64,000 nucleotides of DNA, from the NCBI GenBank assembly GCA_017621885.1, contig JAGASD010000006.1:55993-119992 (forward strand), read 5' to 3'. Positions 9,123-17,497 of the stretch are shown one piece after another. The stretch's first letter is position 1. The number at the start of each line of letters is the position of its first letter. This DNA comes from Clostridia bacterium. Its GTDB lineage: Bacteria > Bacillota > Clostridia > Oscillospirales > Acutalibacteraceae. The notes beneath the pieces are model-generated. The model ran no database searches and was not told the origin of the DNA. It was given only the letters and a program-made list of their open reading frames with translations. Made by a program: the position numbers and the translations under genes.

Positions 9123-9736
9123 TTTGTTTTGCGCGGCTTCAAGTTGCCGGCTACCCTTTCTCTAAGATTTTCGTTCTCCTCCTCGAGATTATCCCCCGTT
9201 ATATAAATCGGCTCCTGAAAAACGATTTCAAGTCTGCCCTGAAACGGTATATAGCTGCCGTTAATTGTAAACGGAACAATAGGACAGCCTGTGTCCTTTG
9301 CCATTTTTACCGCACCGAATTTAAACGGCAGCAATCTGACACCCTCAGGCTTTATAATTGTAGCTTCAGGGAAAATACCTATAACCTCACCATCGTTAAG
9401 ATACTGCTTTGCGGCTGCAAGAGCATCGTGATCCTTCCTTTGACGGTGAACAGGAATGATACCGCAATTTCTCATAAACCAATTTGTAAATCTGTATTTA
9501 AATATCTCATATTTAGCAAGAAAATGCACACATCTTTTTGTTGCAATACCTATAAGAAGCGGGTCAAGAACAAATTGATGATTACCTGCAATAACCACGC
9601 CGCCGGTCTTGGGAATATTTTCCTTACCGATAACACGGGGTCTGAAAATCCCCCTGCACAAAAGCACACCCAACGGGCGGACAAATCTGTATAAGAACGG
9701 TGAATTTATCTGCTTGTTTTTAATCTCATGGCTCAT
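9110..9736 (-). CDS. plsC: 1-acyl-sn-glycerol-3-phosphate acyltransferase
   Basis: A 208-residue acyltransferase of the PlsC family. The catalytic NHX4D motif is present as NHQFVLD (about residues 52-58) and the glycerolphosphate-binding FPEAT motif lies near residue 120. In the family it transfers an acyl chain to lysophosphatidic acid at the inner membrane face. The start follows AGGGG. It lies 14 bases downstream of a small membrane protein and overlaps the acyl-CoA synthetase. The order sigma factor, membrane peptide, PlsC, acyl ligase suggests a small envelope-lipid regulon, by inference. Confidence 0.9.
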   Translation of the reverse strand: MSHEIKNKQINSPFLYRFVRPLGVLLCRGIFRPRVIGKENIPKTGGVVIAGNHQFVLDPLLIGIATKRCVHFLAKYEIFKYRFTNWFMRNCGIIPVHRQRKDHDALAAAKQYLNDGEVIGIFPEATIIKPEGVRLLPFKFGAVKMAKDTGCPIVPFTINGSYIPFQGRLEIVFQEPIYITGDNLEEENENLRERVAGNLKPRKTKCKF

Positions 9737-9750
9737 ATAATAATATACCC

Positions 9751-9963
9751 CTATTTCATTTTAATATTACCCTTAACAAATTTAAATCCGACTGTTACTG
9801 CAACTGCAACTGCCGCAACAATAACAATCTGTTTTAAATTATCGCTGTTATTTTTTGATGCCTTATCAGAAACCTGTTCAACAAGTCTGTTCAATCTTTC
9901 CTCGTCAAGGGTTATACGATTTACAAGGCGCGAATATTCATCAACATAGTAATTATTTGTCAT
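9751..9963 (-). CDS. Small single-pass membrane protein, candidate sigma-factor partner
   Basis: A 70-residue protein with a charged, probably helical N-terminal half (residues 1-48, possible short coiled coil around DEERLNRLVEQ) and one hydrophobic helix at about 49-64, ending in a basic tail. The ATG at 9961-9963 lies inside the 3' end of the sigma-factor gene and uses the GGGGTGA there as ribosome binding site, so translation is coupled. I recognise no family. The overlap and topology (cytosolic N-terminus plus one membrane helix) are what a membrane-tethered regulator of the sigma factor would show. No zinc-binding anti-sigma motif is present. Confidence 0.7.
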   Translation of the reverse strand: MTNNYYVDEYSRLVNRITLDEERLNRLVEQVSDKASKNNSDNLKQIVIVAAVAVAVTVGFKFVKGNIKMK

Positions 9964-10456
9964 AACCGTCACCCCACTTTTCAATTTCATTTTTCAAAAG
10001 CTCTCTGCCCTTTTGCATCCTTTTTCTGACTGCTTCGGGAGAAATACCGATAATTTTTGCAACCTCGTTGGAATCATATCCAACAATGTAAAAAAGAGTC
10101 ATAACAATTTTGTATTTCACAGGCAAAGACATAATTGCTTCAAAAACTTCAGAATCTTCATCTTCAATGCCGATGCTGTTAAGCTCATCTAAATCTACGG
10201 TCTTACGGCGTTTTCTGAGCAAGACCATATTTTTGCTTATATTTGTTGCAACCTTTATAAGCCAGGCTTTTTCGTGCTCTGAGCTTTCAAACTCCGGCGC
10301 TTTTGTAAGATATTTAAGAAAAGTATCCTGCAAAGCATCCTCTGCATCATCAGGATTGCAAAGGATACAATAACAAATTCTGAACAACATATTGCTGTAA
10401 CTTTCAATGAGGAGTTTTATATTTTCATTGTTGTTTTTCTCATTTAACTCAGGCAC
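9953..10456 (-). CDS. ECF-type RNA polymerase sigma-70 factor
   Basis: A 167-residue extracytoplasmic-function sigma factor. Region 2 is at about 22-55 (LFRICYCILCNPDDAEDALQ is typical) and region 4 at about 110-155 with a helix-turn-helix (SNEVAKIIGISPEAVRKRMQKG). The start is a GTG at 10454-10456 with GGGGGTGA six bases upstream; no ATG fits. Regions 1 and 3 are absent, as is normal for the group. The downstream genes (membrane peptide, plsC, acyl-CoA synthetase) are probably co-transcribed. It might respond to envelope stress, but the signal is unknown and no autoregulatory ECF promoter was evident upstream. Confidence 0.9.
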   Translation of the reverse strand: MPELNEKNNNENIKLLIESYSNMLFRICYCILCNPDDAEDALQDTFLKYLTKAPEFESSEHEKAWLIKVATNISKNMVLLRKRRKTVDLDELNSIGIEDEDSEVFEAIMSLPVKYKIVMTLFYIVGYDSNEVAKIIGISPEAVRKRMQKGRELLKNEIEKWGDGYDK

Positions 10457-10815
10457 AAAATCACCCCCACTACAAATAAAACAAACCGAATACCCATTTT
10501 GTGAAATAATTTTTAAAATATTATAATTTTTATTTTTTCATAACAGTATTGGTCATTTTAATTTTATTATACGACATTTCTGCCGTTTCCACAAGAAGAT
10601 GCCTAAAACGGCACGGGAGTGTTTTCCGATACTGCCCCGAAGTGTTTTACAGCGCATACGAATCAAGAAAACATAACGCAAAACAACACCCCATTCCTTT
10701 TGGAATGAGGTGTTGACTTATAGATTGGTATTCTGAGTTTTACGAAACGGCTTTGTTTACAATAGGCTGATTCATCGGTAAACTTTTTAACTGAGTACCT
10801 TCTTTATAATCAATC
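10457..10815. other. Intergenic stretch upstream of the sigma factor
   Basis: This 359-base gap is AT-rich. It holds the intrinsic terminator at 10681-10716, the possible 28-codon reading frame at 10740-10826, and the upstream region of the sigma gene. A TATAAT-like box lies near 10520 on the minus strand but no convincing -35. A GC-richer segment around 10580-10650 has no coding signal that I can see. Confidence 0.6.
10681..10716 (-). terminator. Terminator downstream of the 228-residue unknown gene
   Basis: A 14-bp stem with one mismatch (CAACACC-CATTCC with GGAATG-GGTGTTG, TTTT loop), followed on the minus strand by TTTTGCG. It lies 23 bases after the small reading frame 10740-10826. Confidence 0.7.
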
Positions 10816-10826
10816 TTACGTTTCAC
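10740..10826 (-). CDS. Possible 28-residue peptide
   Basis: A GTG-initiated frame of 28 codons begins 11 bases before the end of the preceding gene, with GCGGGG close upstream. It is basic at the N-terminus (MKRKIDYKEG) and has no membrane segment. It ends just before a terminator, so it would be the last cistron. I recognise no family; it may not be translated. Confidence 0.3.
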   Translation of the reverse strand: MKRKIDYKEGTQLKSLPMNQPIVNKAVS

Positions 10827-11502
10827 TAAACCCCGCGCACAATGTTTTGATAGGGATTTTGTATTTTAGCAGTTCTTTTAGCTGATTATCGCAAACAAAG
10901 TACTTTGGGTCGGGGTAAATTATCGCTTCTTTCCCATCAATCAAGACCGTTGATTTCCCGTCAAAATCTATATCTGCAGTATTAAAAAACACACCTTTTT
11001 CCCTGTCCGTATGAAAACGTGTTATTCTTACAAATGCCCCGAAATTATAATAACATTCGTCGCAAAAGCGTTGTGTTTCAATACTTGGTTCAGTTTCAAT
11101 TATTGTATTTTTGCTAATTTTTACAATATCGGAAAGTGCCACCGAAGACCTGAAATCATCATCCTTTATACATACGGTTTTTATATTGCTTTCATCTTTA
11201 ATTACATTACACAAAGAGGAATAAACAGCCTCTTTAAAATACTGCAACGGATTAAAGCGGTACGGTTCAACAATTGTGTTAATTTTTTCATCATCACACG
11301 CAAGAACCTGCCCTTTAAACATTTTCATAAGCTTCAGCAGTTCATCGCTTTCAAGCTCGTTTTCGGGAACGGAAACAATTGTGTGTATTTTTTTGTTATA
11401 CTTGAAATTTCTTCTTTCTATCCCCTGTTGAATAATTATTTTTCTTCTGAAAAAGCTTTTTTTCTCTTTTTTAATCGGATTTTTTATATCTAAAATCAAC
11501 AA
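10816..11502 (-). CDS. Hypothetical protein, 228 residues
   Basis: No family is recognised. The protein is cytosolic by appearance, with a very basic N-terminus (residues 8-38, rich in Lys/Arg) and scattered cysteines (a CDEC pair near residue 148). The predicted fold mixes strands and helices. The frame opens with tandem TTG codons at 11502 and 11499, and AGGGG lies seven bases upstream. That AGGGG is the 3' arm of the terminator hairpin at 11500-11541, so the gene is probably expressed only by read-through from the ftsEX-pcsB operon, with the ribosome site partly hidden. The start is uncertain. The frame itself is long and supported by codon use. Confidence 0.65.
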   Translation of the reverse strand: MLILDIKNPIKKEKKSFFRRKIIIQQGIERRNFKYNKKIHTIVSVPENELESDELLKLMKMFKGQVLACDDEKINTIVEPYRFNPLQYFKEAVYSSLCNVIKDESNIKTVCIKDDDFRSSVALSDIVKISKNTIIETEPSIETQRFCDECYYNFGAFVRITRFHTDREKGVFFNTADIDFDGKSTVLIDGKEAIIYPDPKYFVCDNQLKELLKYKIPIKTLCAGFSET

Positions 11503-11541
11503 AAAAACGCCCCTCTTTCAGTTTATGAAAGAAGGACGCTT
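11500..11541 (-). terminator. Terminator after the PcsB-like gene
   Basis: A 16-bp imperfect stem (AAGCGTCCTTCTTTCA with TGAAAGAGGGGCGTT, five-base loop) is followed on the minus strand by T7. Its distal arm contains the AGGGG that would serve the next gene. Confidence 0.8.
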
Positions 11542-11556
11542 TATAGCACTGTTTAA

Positions 11557-12882
11557 TTAAAGTGAGTCTGTACACTGAATTGTTGAGCCACCGTCAAGAT
11601 AGTTCAAGGGGTTAACCCAGCTACCGTTAATCATAAGTCCGAAATGGAGGTGAGCACCGAAGGAATAACCGGTGTTACCGGCCTGACCGATAACCTGACC
11701 CTGTTTTACCGACTGACCAACGCTTACTGTAATATTTGAAAGGTGAGCGTAATAGGTAAGAACACCGTCGCCGTGGTTAACAACAACATAGTTACCGTAA
11801 CCGCCGCCCCAGCCCCAGCAAGCGACTTCAATTGTACCGTCTTTTACAGAAACAACGTCTGCACCGTGAGTACCGGACCAACGGCAGGTATCAATACCGT
11901 TATGCTGTCTGCCCCAACGGATTTTGAAACGGGATGAAACGTATACATCATCATAAGGCAAGGGCCAGCACATATCGCCCGCATTACCCGAGCCATAATA
12001 AACGTTTCTGTCAGAAAGCTTATTCTCGAGTTCAAGAATGGCTTCTTCACGCTTGTCGATTGCTGCCTGATATTCCGCACTCCGGGTATCAAGACCGTTA
12101 ACAATTGCCTGAACCTTATCAAGCTCGCCCTGAATAGTCGCCTCTGAAGCTTCAACAACAGAACGGGCATCCACCTGTTCCTGCTTTTTCACTTCATATT
12201 CTTTTTTTGCAGAATCAAGCTCGCTGACTTTTGTTCCGAGTCTTGTTTTAACATCCTCAATTTCTGCAAGCTTTATTGAGATATTCTCAATATTCTTTTC
12301 AAGCTTTGCTACAATTGCGTCGTCGTGCTCAGCTATACGCTGAAGAAGCTCAACTCTTTCGAGATATGACTGAAATTCAAATTCGTCAGAGGTGATAAGA
12401 TACTCGAGGGTTGAACCTGCGCCTGCCATATATGAAGCACGGATTCTTTCACCGAGAAGCTTGTAAGTCGCCTCTTTTTCCTTTTCAAGCGTGCCAACCT
12501 GAGCATCAAGCTGCTTAACCTGAGCATTAAGAGTATCAATTTCCTTCTGAATGCCGTTAATCTGAGCATCTATTTTTTCAATATCCTCATCAATAATGGC
12601 AATTTCCTGATTATGAAGGTCAATTTGCTGCTGAAGGACGTCAATCTTCTCCTGCAGGCTTGCAACCTTACCATCATATTTAGCAGCTTCAGCGTCCAGT
12701 GCATCAATTTTTTTCTGATTTTCTTCAATCTGAGCTTTAATTTCATCTATTTTGTTCTGATATTCCTGCTTCTCAGCATCTGTAAGCGCATAGGTTGTAA
12801 GACTCATTGCACTCGCAACAAAAATTATTGCAAGAATAACAGAAAGAATTTTTTTAGTTTTATCAACTGTTTTCAACAACAT
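11557..12882 (-). CDS. PcsB/CwlO-like coiled-coil peptidoglycan hydrolase with M23 domain
   Basis: A 441-residue secreted murein hydrolase or hydrolase activator. The signal peptide is at about 10-32, followed by a long coiled coil (35-290, rich in IDxLxxQI heptads). A C-terminal M23/LytM domain has zinc ligands H327 and D331 (HNGID) and the H411-L-H413 motif, with H380 in YYAHLS. All metal ligands are present, so it is probably catalytically active, unlike EnvC. It follows ftsX with a 20-base overlap. In Firmicutes FtsEX activates PcsB or CwlO at the cell envelope to cut peptide crosslinks during elongation or division. Confidence 0.9.
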   Translation of the reverse strand: MLLKTVDKTKKILSVILAIIFVASAMSLTTYALTDAEKQEYQNKIDEIKAQIEENQKKIDALDAEAAKYDGKVASLQEKIDVLQQQIDLHNQEIAIIDEDIEKIDAQINGIQKEIDTLNAQVKQLDAQVGTLEKEKEATYKLLGERIRASYMAGAGSTLEYLITSDEFEFQSYLERVELLQRIAEHDDAIVAKLEKNIENISIKLAEIEDVKTRLGTKVSELDSAKKEYEVKKQEQVDARSVVEASEATIQGELDKVQAIVNGLDTRSAEYQAAIDKREEAILELENKLSDRNVYYGSGNAGDMCWPLPYDDVYVSSRFKIRWGRQHNGIDTCRWSGTHGADVVSVKDGTIEVACWGWGGGYGNYVVVNHGDGVLTYYAHLSNITVSVGQSVKQGQVIGQAGNTGYSFGAHLHFGLMINGSWVNPLNYLDGGSTIQCTDSL

Positions 12883-13777
12883 TACTGTGCTCCTTCAAAT
12901 ATTTATTAAGAGAAACTATACTACCGAATGAACCGATAAATACACCAATGAATACGAACATTCCGAAAATAATCCAGATGTAATCAACGAAAGGTACAAC
13001 CGTTCCGCCGAGCATACTCATAATATCGGAAAGCCAGATGGATGCAACCTCATACACACCGTATTGAATACCCAGCGCGATAACCGCCGAGAACACACCC
13101 AAAAGAACACCTTCAACAATAAAGGGCCAACGGATAAACATATTTGTTGCACCAACAGCCTTCATAATGCTGATTTCAAGGCGTCTGTTGAATATTGTGA
13201 TACGTATTGTGTTTGCAACAATGAACATTGAAACAAAGAACAATACTGCAACAACGCCAATACAAACGTAAGAAACAGCATTTCTGATGCTCGCAAGCTT
13301 ACCTGCAAGCTCGCTGTTTTCGTGTATATGCAATACGTTATCTAACGTTTTTATACCTGCAACGGTTGCATCAAACTGAGATAAATCCTTAACCGTTACT
13401 TTGTATGCATTGGGAAGAATATTGGCATCAAGGCCTTCAAGAAGATTCGCCTTATCACCGTAAGCGGCTTTCTGACGTTCAAATGCCTCTTCACGTGAAA
13501 CGAACTCAACCTTTTCGACATTCTCCATTCCCGAAAGCTGGCCATTGAGAATATCCATCTGTGCTTTATCAGCCTCATCCTTTATGTAAACCATAACAAC
13601 GTTCTGATCTTCAATAAGGTCAAGGACGGATGTAATATTAAGGAAAATAAGCGAACCGCTTCCCACAATTACAAGACATGATACGAGAACAACGATTGTA
13701 GCCAATGAAAGCAATCTGTTGACCCATATATTTCTGAAACCCTCACGTGTGAGGTAACTCAAACTTGCACCCTTCAT
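12863..13777 (-). CDS. ftsX: Cell division protein FtsX
   Basis: A 304-residue FtsX-type permease. It has a short cytosolic N-terminus (TREGFRNIWVNRLLS is typical), a first membrane helix at about 22-46, an extracellular domain (about 50-170) and three C-terminal helices. It does not transport. It passes ATP-driven conformational change from FtsE to an extracellular hydrolase. It overlaps ftsE by four bases and the PcsB-like gene by 20, so all three are translationally coupled. Confidence 0.95.
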   Translation of the reverse strand: MKGASLSYLTREGFRNIWVNRLLSLATIVVLVSCLVIVGSGSLIFLNITSVLDLIEDQNVVMVYIKDEADKAQMDILNGQLSGMENVEKVEFVSREEAFERQKAAYGDKANLLEGLDANILPNAYKVTVKDLSQFDATVAGIKTLDNVLHIHENSELAGKLASIRNAVSYVCIGVVAVLFFVSMFIVANTIRITIFNRRLEISIMKAVGATNMFIRWPFIVEGVLLGVFSAVIALGIQYGVYEVASIWLSDIMSMLGGTVVPFVDYIWIIFGMFVFIGVFIGSFGSIVSLNKYLKEHSNVVENS

Positions 13778-14640
13778 TCTTCATCAGCCCCCTCTACATC
13801 AACAACATCTGCAATTGCATCCGCTTCCGCCGCAGCAGCCTCAACATCACCTGCATAATTCTGCACAAGATAATCAAGGTCCTCGCCGCCTTCTTCAAGG
13901 AAGTAAGAGCCTACAGCCTCCTCGGGATTTTCAAATTTATAAGGCTCAACATCAATATGCGATGCATCGGGACAGTCAGACTCAATTACACCGTTTTTAA
14001 TTGTAATAACTCTGTGATTAAAGGTTTTTACAAGATGAAGGTCATGAGTAACCATAATAACCGTTGTGCCGTCTGCATTGATATGGTTGAGAAGATCAAC
14101 AATTTCAAATGACATCTGAGGGTCAACGTTACCCGTGGGCTCATCTGCGATAATTGTATTTGCATTGTTTGCAAGAGCTCTCGCAAGTGCTACACGCTGC
14201 TGCTCACCGCCCGAAAGCTGATTGGGCTTTGAACGGGCTTTTGAGTTAAGACCTACAAGACCGAGCAAATAAGGAACTCTTTTCCTGATTGCGTTCTCTC
14301 TTGCGCCGATAACACGCATCGCATAAGCAACGTTATCGTATACATTCATATTAGGTATAAGACGGAAATCCTGGAAAACGATTCCGAGAGTTCTTCTGAA
14401 ATGGGGTATTTTTTTCTTTTTAATGTTATTGAGGTCAAAGCCGTTAATTGAAATTGTACCCGAAGACGGAACCTCTTCACGCATCATAAGCTTAAGCAAG
14501 GTGCTCTTACCTGCACCTGATGAACCAACGATAAAAACAAACTCCCCTGTTTCAATCTCTATATTGAAATCACTGAGGGCTTTTGTATTGGTGTCTTCGT
14601 ATACTTTAGACACACCTTCAAATTTAATCAAAAGTAACAC
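13774..14640 (-). CDS. ftsE: Cell division ATP-binding protein FtsE with acidic C-terminal extension
   Basis: A 288-residue ABC ATPase. Walker A is GSSGAGKST (about 38-46), the signature LSGGEQQR lies near residue 143, and Walker B is IIADEPTG near 163, followed by a histidine switch in VTHD. The first 228 residues match the usual length. The last 60 form an acidic Glu/Asp/Ala-rich tail not present in typical FtsE. The frame opens at a GTG (14640) with GAGGATAG just upstream; a TTG nine bases further in is an alternative. It is the first gene of the ftsE-ftsX-pcsB operon. Confidence 0.93.
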   Translation of the reverse strand: MLLLIKFEGVSKVYEDTNTKALSDFNIEIETGEFVFIVGSSGAGKSTLLKLMMREEVPSSGTISINGFDLNNIKKKKIPHFRRTLGIVFQDFRLIPNMNVYDNVAYAMRVIGARENAIRKRVPYLLGLVGLNSKARSKPNQLSGGEQQRVALARALANNANTIIADEPTGNVDPQMSFEIVDLLNHINADGTTVIMVTHDLHLVKTFNHRVITIKNGVIESDCPDASHIDVEPYKFENPEEAVGSYFLEEGGEDLDYLVQNYAGDVEAAAAEADAIADVVDVEGADEE

Positions 14641-14669
14641 CTATCCTCATTTTTATATTTTACCGCAAA

Positions 14670-14698
14670 ATTATAGCACATTTAATTACAAAATGTAA
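14670..14698 (-). promoter_or_regulatory. Predicted promoter of the ftsEX operon
   Basis: On the minus strand TTACAT is 17 bases from TATAAT, 30 bases upstream of ftsE. The region is bracketed by 10-base inverted repeats at 14674-14683 and 14712-14721, a possible operator. Confidence 0.5.
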
Positions 14699-14765
14699 CC
14701 CTTTTGTAACAAAATGTGCTATTTTTGAAATTATTTACAATTTGTTAATAATTTTGTTTCATTTT

Positions 14766-15851
14766 TTAATATTTAACGGGATTAGCGTCAAGATATTTTT
14801 TAACCATAAGAGCAACCTTAAATACAATAGCATCGTCAAATTCTCTTAAATCAAGACCTGTTAACTTCTTAATTTTTTCAAGACGGTAAACAAGAGTGTT
14901 TCTGTGAACAAAGAGCTTTCTTGATGTTTCGGAAACGTTGAGATTGTTTTCAAAGAAGCGCTGAATTGTAAAAAGCGTTTCCTGATCAAGCGTTTCAATT
15001 GAACCAACCTTGAAAATCTCTTTAAGGAACATTTCACAAAGAGTTGTAGGAAGCTGATAAATAAGTCTTGCAATACCGAGATGGTCGTAGCTGACAATAT
15101 TTCTTTCCGTATCAAACACCTTGCCGACCTCGAGGGCTACCTGAGCCTCTTTGAAGGAGCGTGCAATATCCTTAACACCAACAACAGGTGTACCGATACC
15201 AACAAGTGAATGTGTATAAAACTCTGAAGAAAGAGCATCGCAAATCGAACGAGCAAGCTTTTCAAGGTCTTTGCTTTCGATGTCTGATTTAACCTCTTTA
15301 ACGAGTGCGATATCGCTTTCGCTGATATTTATAACAAAATCCTTTGTTTTGTCAGGGAAAAGATTCTGCACGACATCAAAAACAGAAACGTCGTTTTTAT
15401 CAAGGAGTCTGATAAGCAGAACAACTCTTGATGCTTCGCTGCTGAAATGCAACTCACGTGCTTTAAGATAAATATCACCGGGAAGGATATTGTCAAGAAT
15501 AATATTTTTAATGAAATTGCTTCTGTCATATTTTTCATCATAATACTGTTTGATGTTAAGAAGCGAAACGCCGAGAACACCTATGTAATTATGCGCAGCC
15601 GCGTCATCGCCCTCAACAAAAACGGCATATTCAGGATGCATATGAGTTCCGAAAGACTGATAAAGGCAACCATCAACACCAACAGCAGTATTTGAAGAAA
15701 AGACCGACACAAGATTATTCGTTCTGACCTCTCCTATTCTGCCAAGGTCGCTGCATGCGATAACAGAGCCTGTTTCATCAATAACACCAATGGTTCTGTC
15801 AACAACATCACGCATCTGATGAATAATTCCTTGAAATAATCTATTGGACAT
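14766..15851 (-). CDS. CdaR/PucR-family transcriptional regulator
   Basis: A 361-residue regulator. The N-terminal sensing part (about 1-130) begins MSNRLFQGIIHQMRDVVDRTIGVID, like CdaR-type domains. A GGDEF-like middle region follows, and the C-terminal PucR helix-turn-helix (about 300-345) has NVSETSRKLFVHRNTLVYRLEKI. The ATG at 15849-15851 is chosen because GGAGG is eight bases upstream; a longer frame to 15887 lacks such a site. It is monocistronic with its own promoter. The ligand is unknown; sugar diacids are the ligand of the founding member only. Confidence 0.87.
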   Translation of the reverse strand: MSNRLFQGIIHQMRDVVDRTIGVIDETGSVIACSDLGRIGEVRTNNLVSVFSSNTAVGVDGCLYQSFGTHMHPEYAVFVEGDDAAAHNYIGVLGVSLLNIKQYYDEKYDRSNFIKNIILDNILPGDIYLKARELHFSSEASRVVLLIRLLDKNDVSVFDVVQNLFPDKTKDFVINISESDIALVKEVKSDIESKDLEKLARSICDALSSEFYTHSLVGIGTPVVGVKDIARSFKEAQVALEVGKVFDTERNIVSYDHLGIARLIYQLPTTLCEMFLKEIFKVGSIETLDQETLFTIQRFFENNLNVSETSRKLFVHRNTLVYRLEKIKKLTGLDLREFDDAIVFKVALMVKKYLDANPVKY

Positions 15852-15900
15852 AAGAATGACCTCCGAAAATTTTAACAAATTTACCATTCAACAGTTATAC

Positions 15901-15929
15901 ATAATACACAACTTTAACCCGTTTTGCAA
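15901..15929 (-). promoter_or_regulatory. Sigma-A promoter of the CdaR-family regulator
   Basis: On the minus strand TTGCAA is 17 bases from TATTAT, about 50 bases upstream of the start codon. Confidence 0.65.
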
Positions 15930-16025
15930 GTGTTTTTTTTATAATTTTCAAATTTTTTTATGCAATATGCAAGTTTTACGACAAAAAATATTGTTTCAAA
16001 TGCAAAAAATCACAATAAAAACCAT

Positions 16026-16769
16026 CTAAAATCTTTCGTCATTTTCAACAATAGACTTTAGCTCATCTGCCGTAATCAAACGTGATTCACCCGGGTTTAA
16101 TGCTTCATCAAGGGCAAGTCCGCCCATTGCAACACGCTCAAGCGCAACAACCTTAGCCCCCAGTGATGCAAACATTCTTTTTATCTGGTGATATTTACCC
16201 TCTTTGATTATAACTTTGTATACGGGCTTGTCCGAAGTGTCAAGAAGACTGAGCTTTGCCGAAAGCAACACTGTGCCGTCTTTAAGCACAACACCCTCTT
16301 CGAAGCACCTCCTGCCCTCCTCGTAATCAATAAGAGAATCGAGTGTAGCAATATAAGTTTTCGTTATATGCTTTGAAGGTGAAAGAATATTGTGCGCAAA
16401 ATCGCCGTCATCTGTTATAAGACAAAAGCCGGTAGTATCTTTATCAAGCCTTCCTGCAGGGAAAAGATTGCGTCTTTTAAATTCATCGGGAATTATATCC
16501 ACAACTGTTTTATAGCGCTTATCATCAGTTGCACTCACAACACCTACGGGCTTGTTTAACATTATATAAACATATCTTTCCTGCGAAACTGCTTTTCCGT
16601 CAATTGTTATTAAATCATTCTCATCTGCCTTAACCGAGCTGTCGGTAACAATAGCACCGTTTAAAGCAACCTGTCCTTTTTTAACAAGAAGCTTTGCTTC
16701 GCTGCGGGAAGCAATACCTCTGGATGAGATTATTTTATCAATTCTTTCTTTTTTATTAGCTTTTGACAA
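16026..16769 (-). CDS. Pseudouridine synthase, RsuA/RluB family
   Basis: A 247-residue rRNA pseudouridine synthase. An N-terminal S4 RNA-binding domain (about 8-65) precedes a catalytic domain with GRLDKDTTG (about 101-109) carrying the catalytic aspartate. The start is a TTG at 16767-16769 with AAGGAAGA upstream; the nearby ATG is out of frame. In the family it isomerises a uridine in 16S or 23S rRNA. The exact position cannot be told here, though the RsuA branch (16S position 516) is plausible. It follows the DUF4830 gene by 17 bases. Confidence 0.9.
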   Translation of the reverse strand: MSKANKKERIDKIISSRGIASRSEAKLLVKKGQVALNGAIVTDSSVKADENDLITIDGKAVSQERYVYIMLNKPVGVVSATDDKRYKTVVDIIPDEFKRRNLFPAGRLDKDTTGFCLITDDGDFAHNILSPSKHITKTYIATLDSLIDYEEGRRCFEEGVVLKDGTVLLSAKLSLLDTSDKPVYKVIIKEGKYHQIKRMFASLGAKVVALERVAMGGLALDEALNPGESRLITADELKSIVENDERF

Positions 16770-16786
16770 AATCCATCTTCCTTCAA

Positions 16787-17278
16787 CTATGAGTTTTCGT
16801 ATGTAAAGCCGTGCATAAACCCGTCAAGCTTAACAGAGCATACGTCTCCGCCTATGACCTCCCCGTCATAAACAAGAACGTTAATCTTGATGAAATCCTC
16901 CCCCTCGCAACCGGGGTAATTTTTTACCGTATAAGTCCATTTTTTTACGCGTTCACCTGCATATTCACGCAGATCATAGCCTTGCTTCTGCTGAATTTTA
17001 TTGTAATTTGTATAAACGTCATCAAACTCAACGGGAATTATAACCTCGCGGATTTCATCGGGATTACCGCCTGTCTCCCACCCTAATTCCGAAACAAATA
17101 ATGCCACGGATTCAGAATCAACAATTGCGGAATTAACCTGTTGAGATGATGCAGAGTTGTTATCGAAAAAGCATCGGAACAATATAACCGAAACAACGGC
17201 AAAAGATAAAACCGCACAGCATACAGCTATTCTTTTAAACAAAGCGGACTTCAGTGATATAACAAACAAATTAAACAC
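16787..17278 (-). CDS. Membrane-anchored DUF4830-like protein
   Basis: A 163-residue protein with one N-terminal membrane helix (about 16-36) and an extracytoplasmic domain. The domain matches my recollection of DUF4830: LFVSELGWE near residue 62, a central PVEFDDVY, a KKWTYTVKNYPG segment and a C-terminal VYDGEVIGGDVCSVKLDGFMHG. Function is unknown. It has its own sigma-A promoter and probably leads a two-gene operon with the pseudouridine synthase. Confidence 0.75.
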   Translation of the reverse strand: MFNLFVISLKSALFKRIAVCCAVLSFAVVSVILFRCFFDNNSASSQQVNSAIVDSESVALFVSELGWETGGNPDEIREVIIPVEFDDVYTNYNKIQQKQGYDLREYAGERVKKWTYTVKNYPGCEGEDFIKINVLVYDGEVIGGDVCSVKLDGFMHGFTYENS

Positions 17279-17347
17279 TCCCTAAAATACTTTTCATAAA
17301 AAATATATGAACGGGAAATGCATTTAATGATGGTTGTAATTTTTTTA

Positions 17348-17377
17348 ATTATACAATAAATTTAATGTTAAAGTCAA
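17348..17377 (-). promoter_or_regulatory. Sigma-A promoter of the DUF4830 gene
   Basis: On the minus strand TTGACT is 18 bases from TATAAT, about 70 bases upstream of the start codon. Confidence 0.65.
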
Positions 17378-17497
17378 CAAAATATCAAGGTTGTTTTTGT
17401 TCAAAAATTACACATCAAATATATATAATAGTATTGTTTTTTTCATAAAAATATGGTATATTTTTATATGTATAAAAACCAAGGAGGAACTTTTTCT

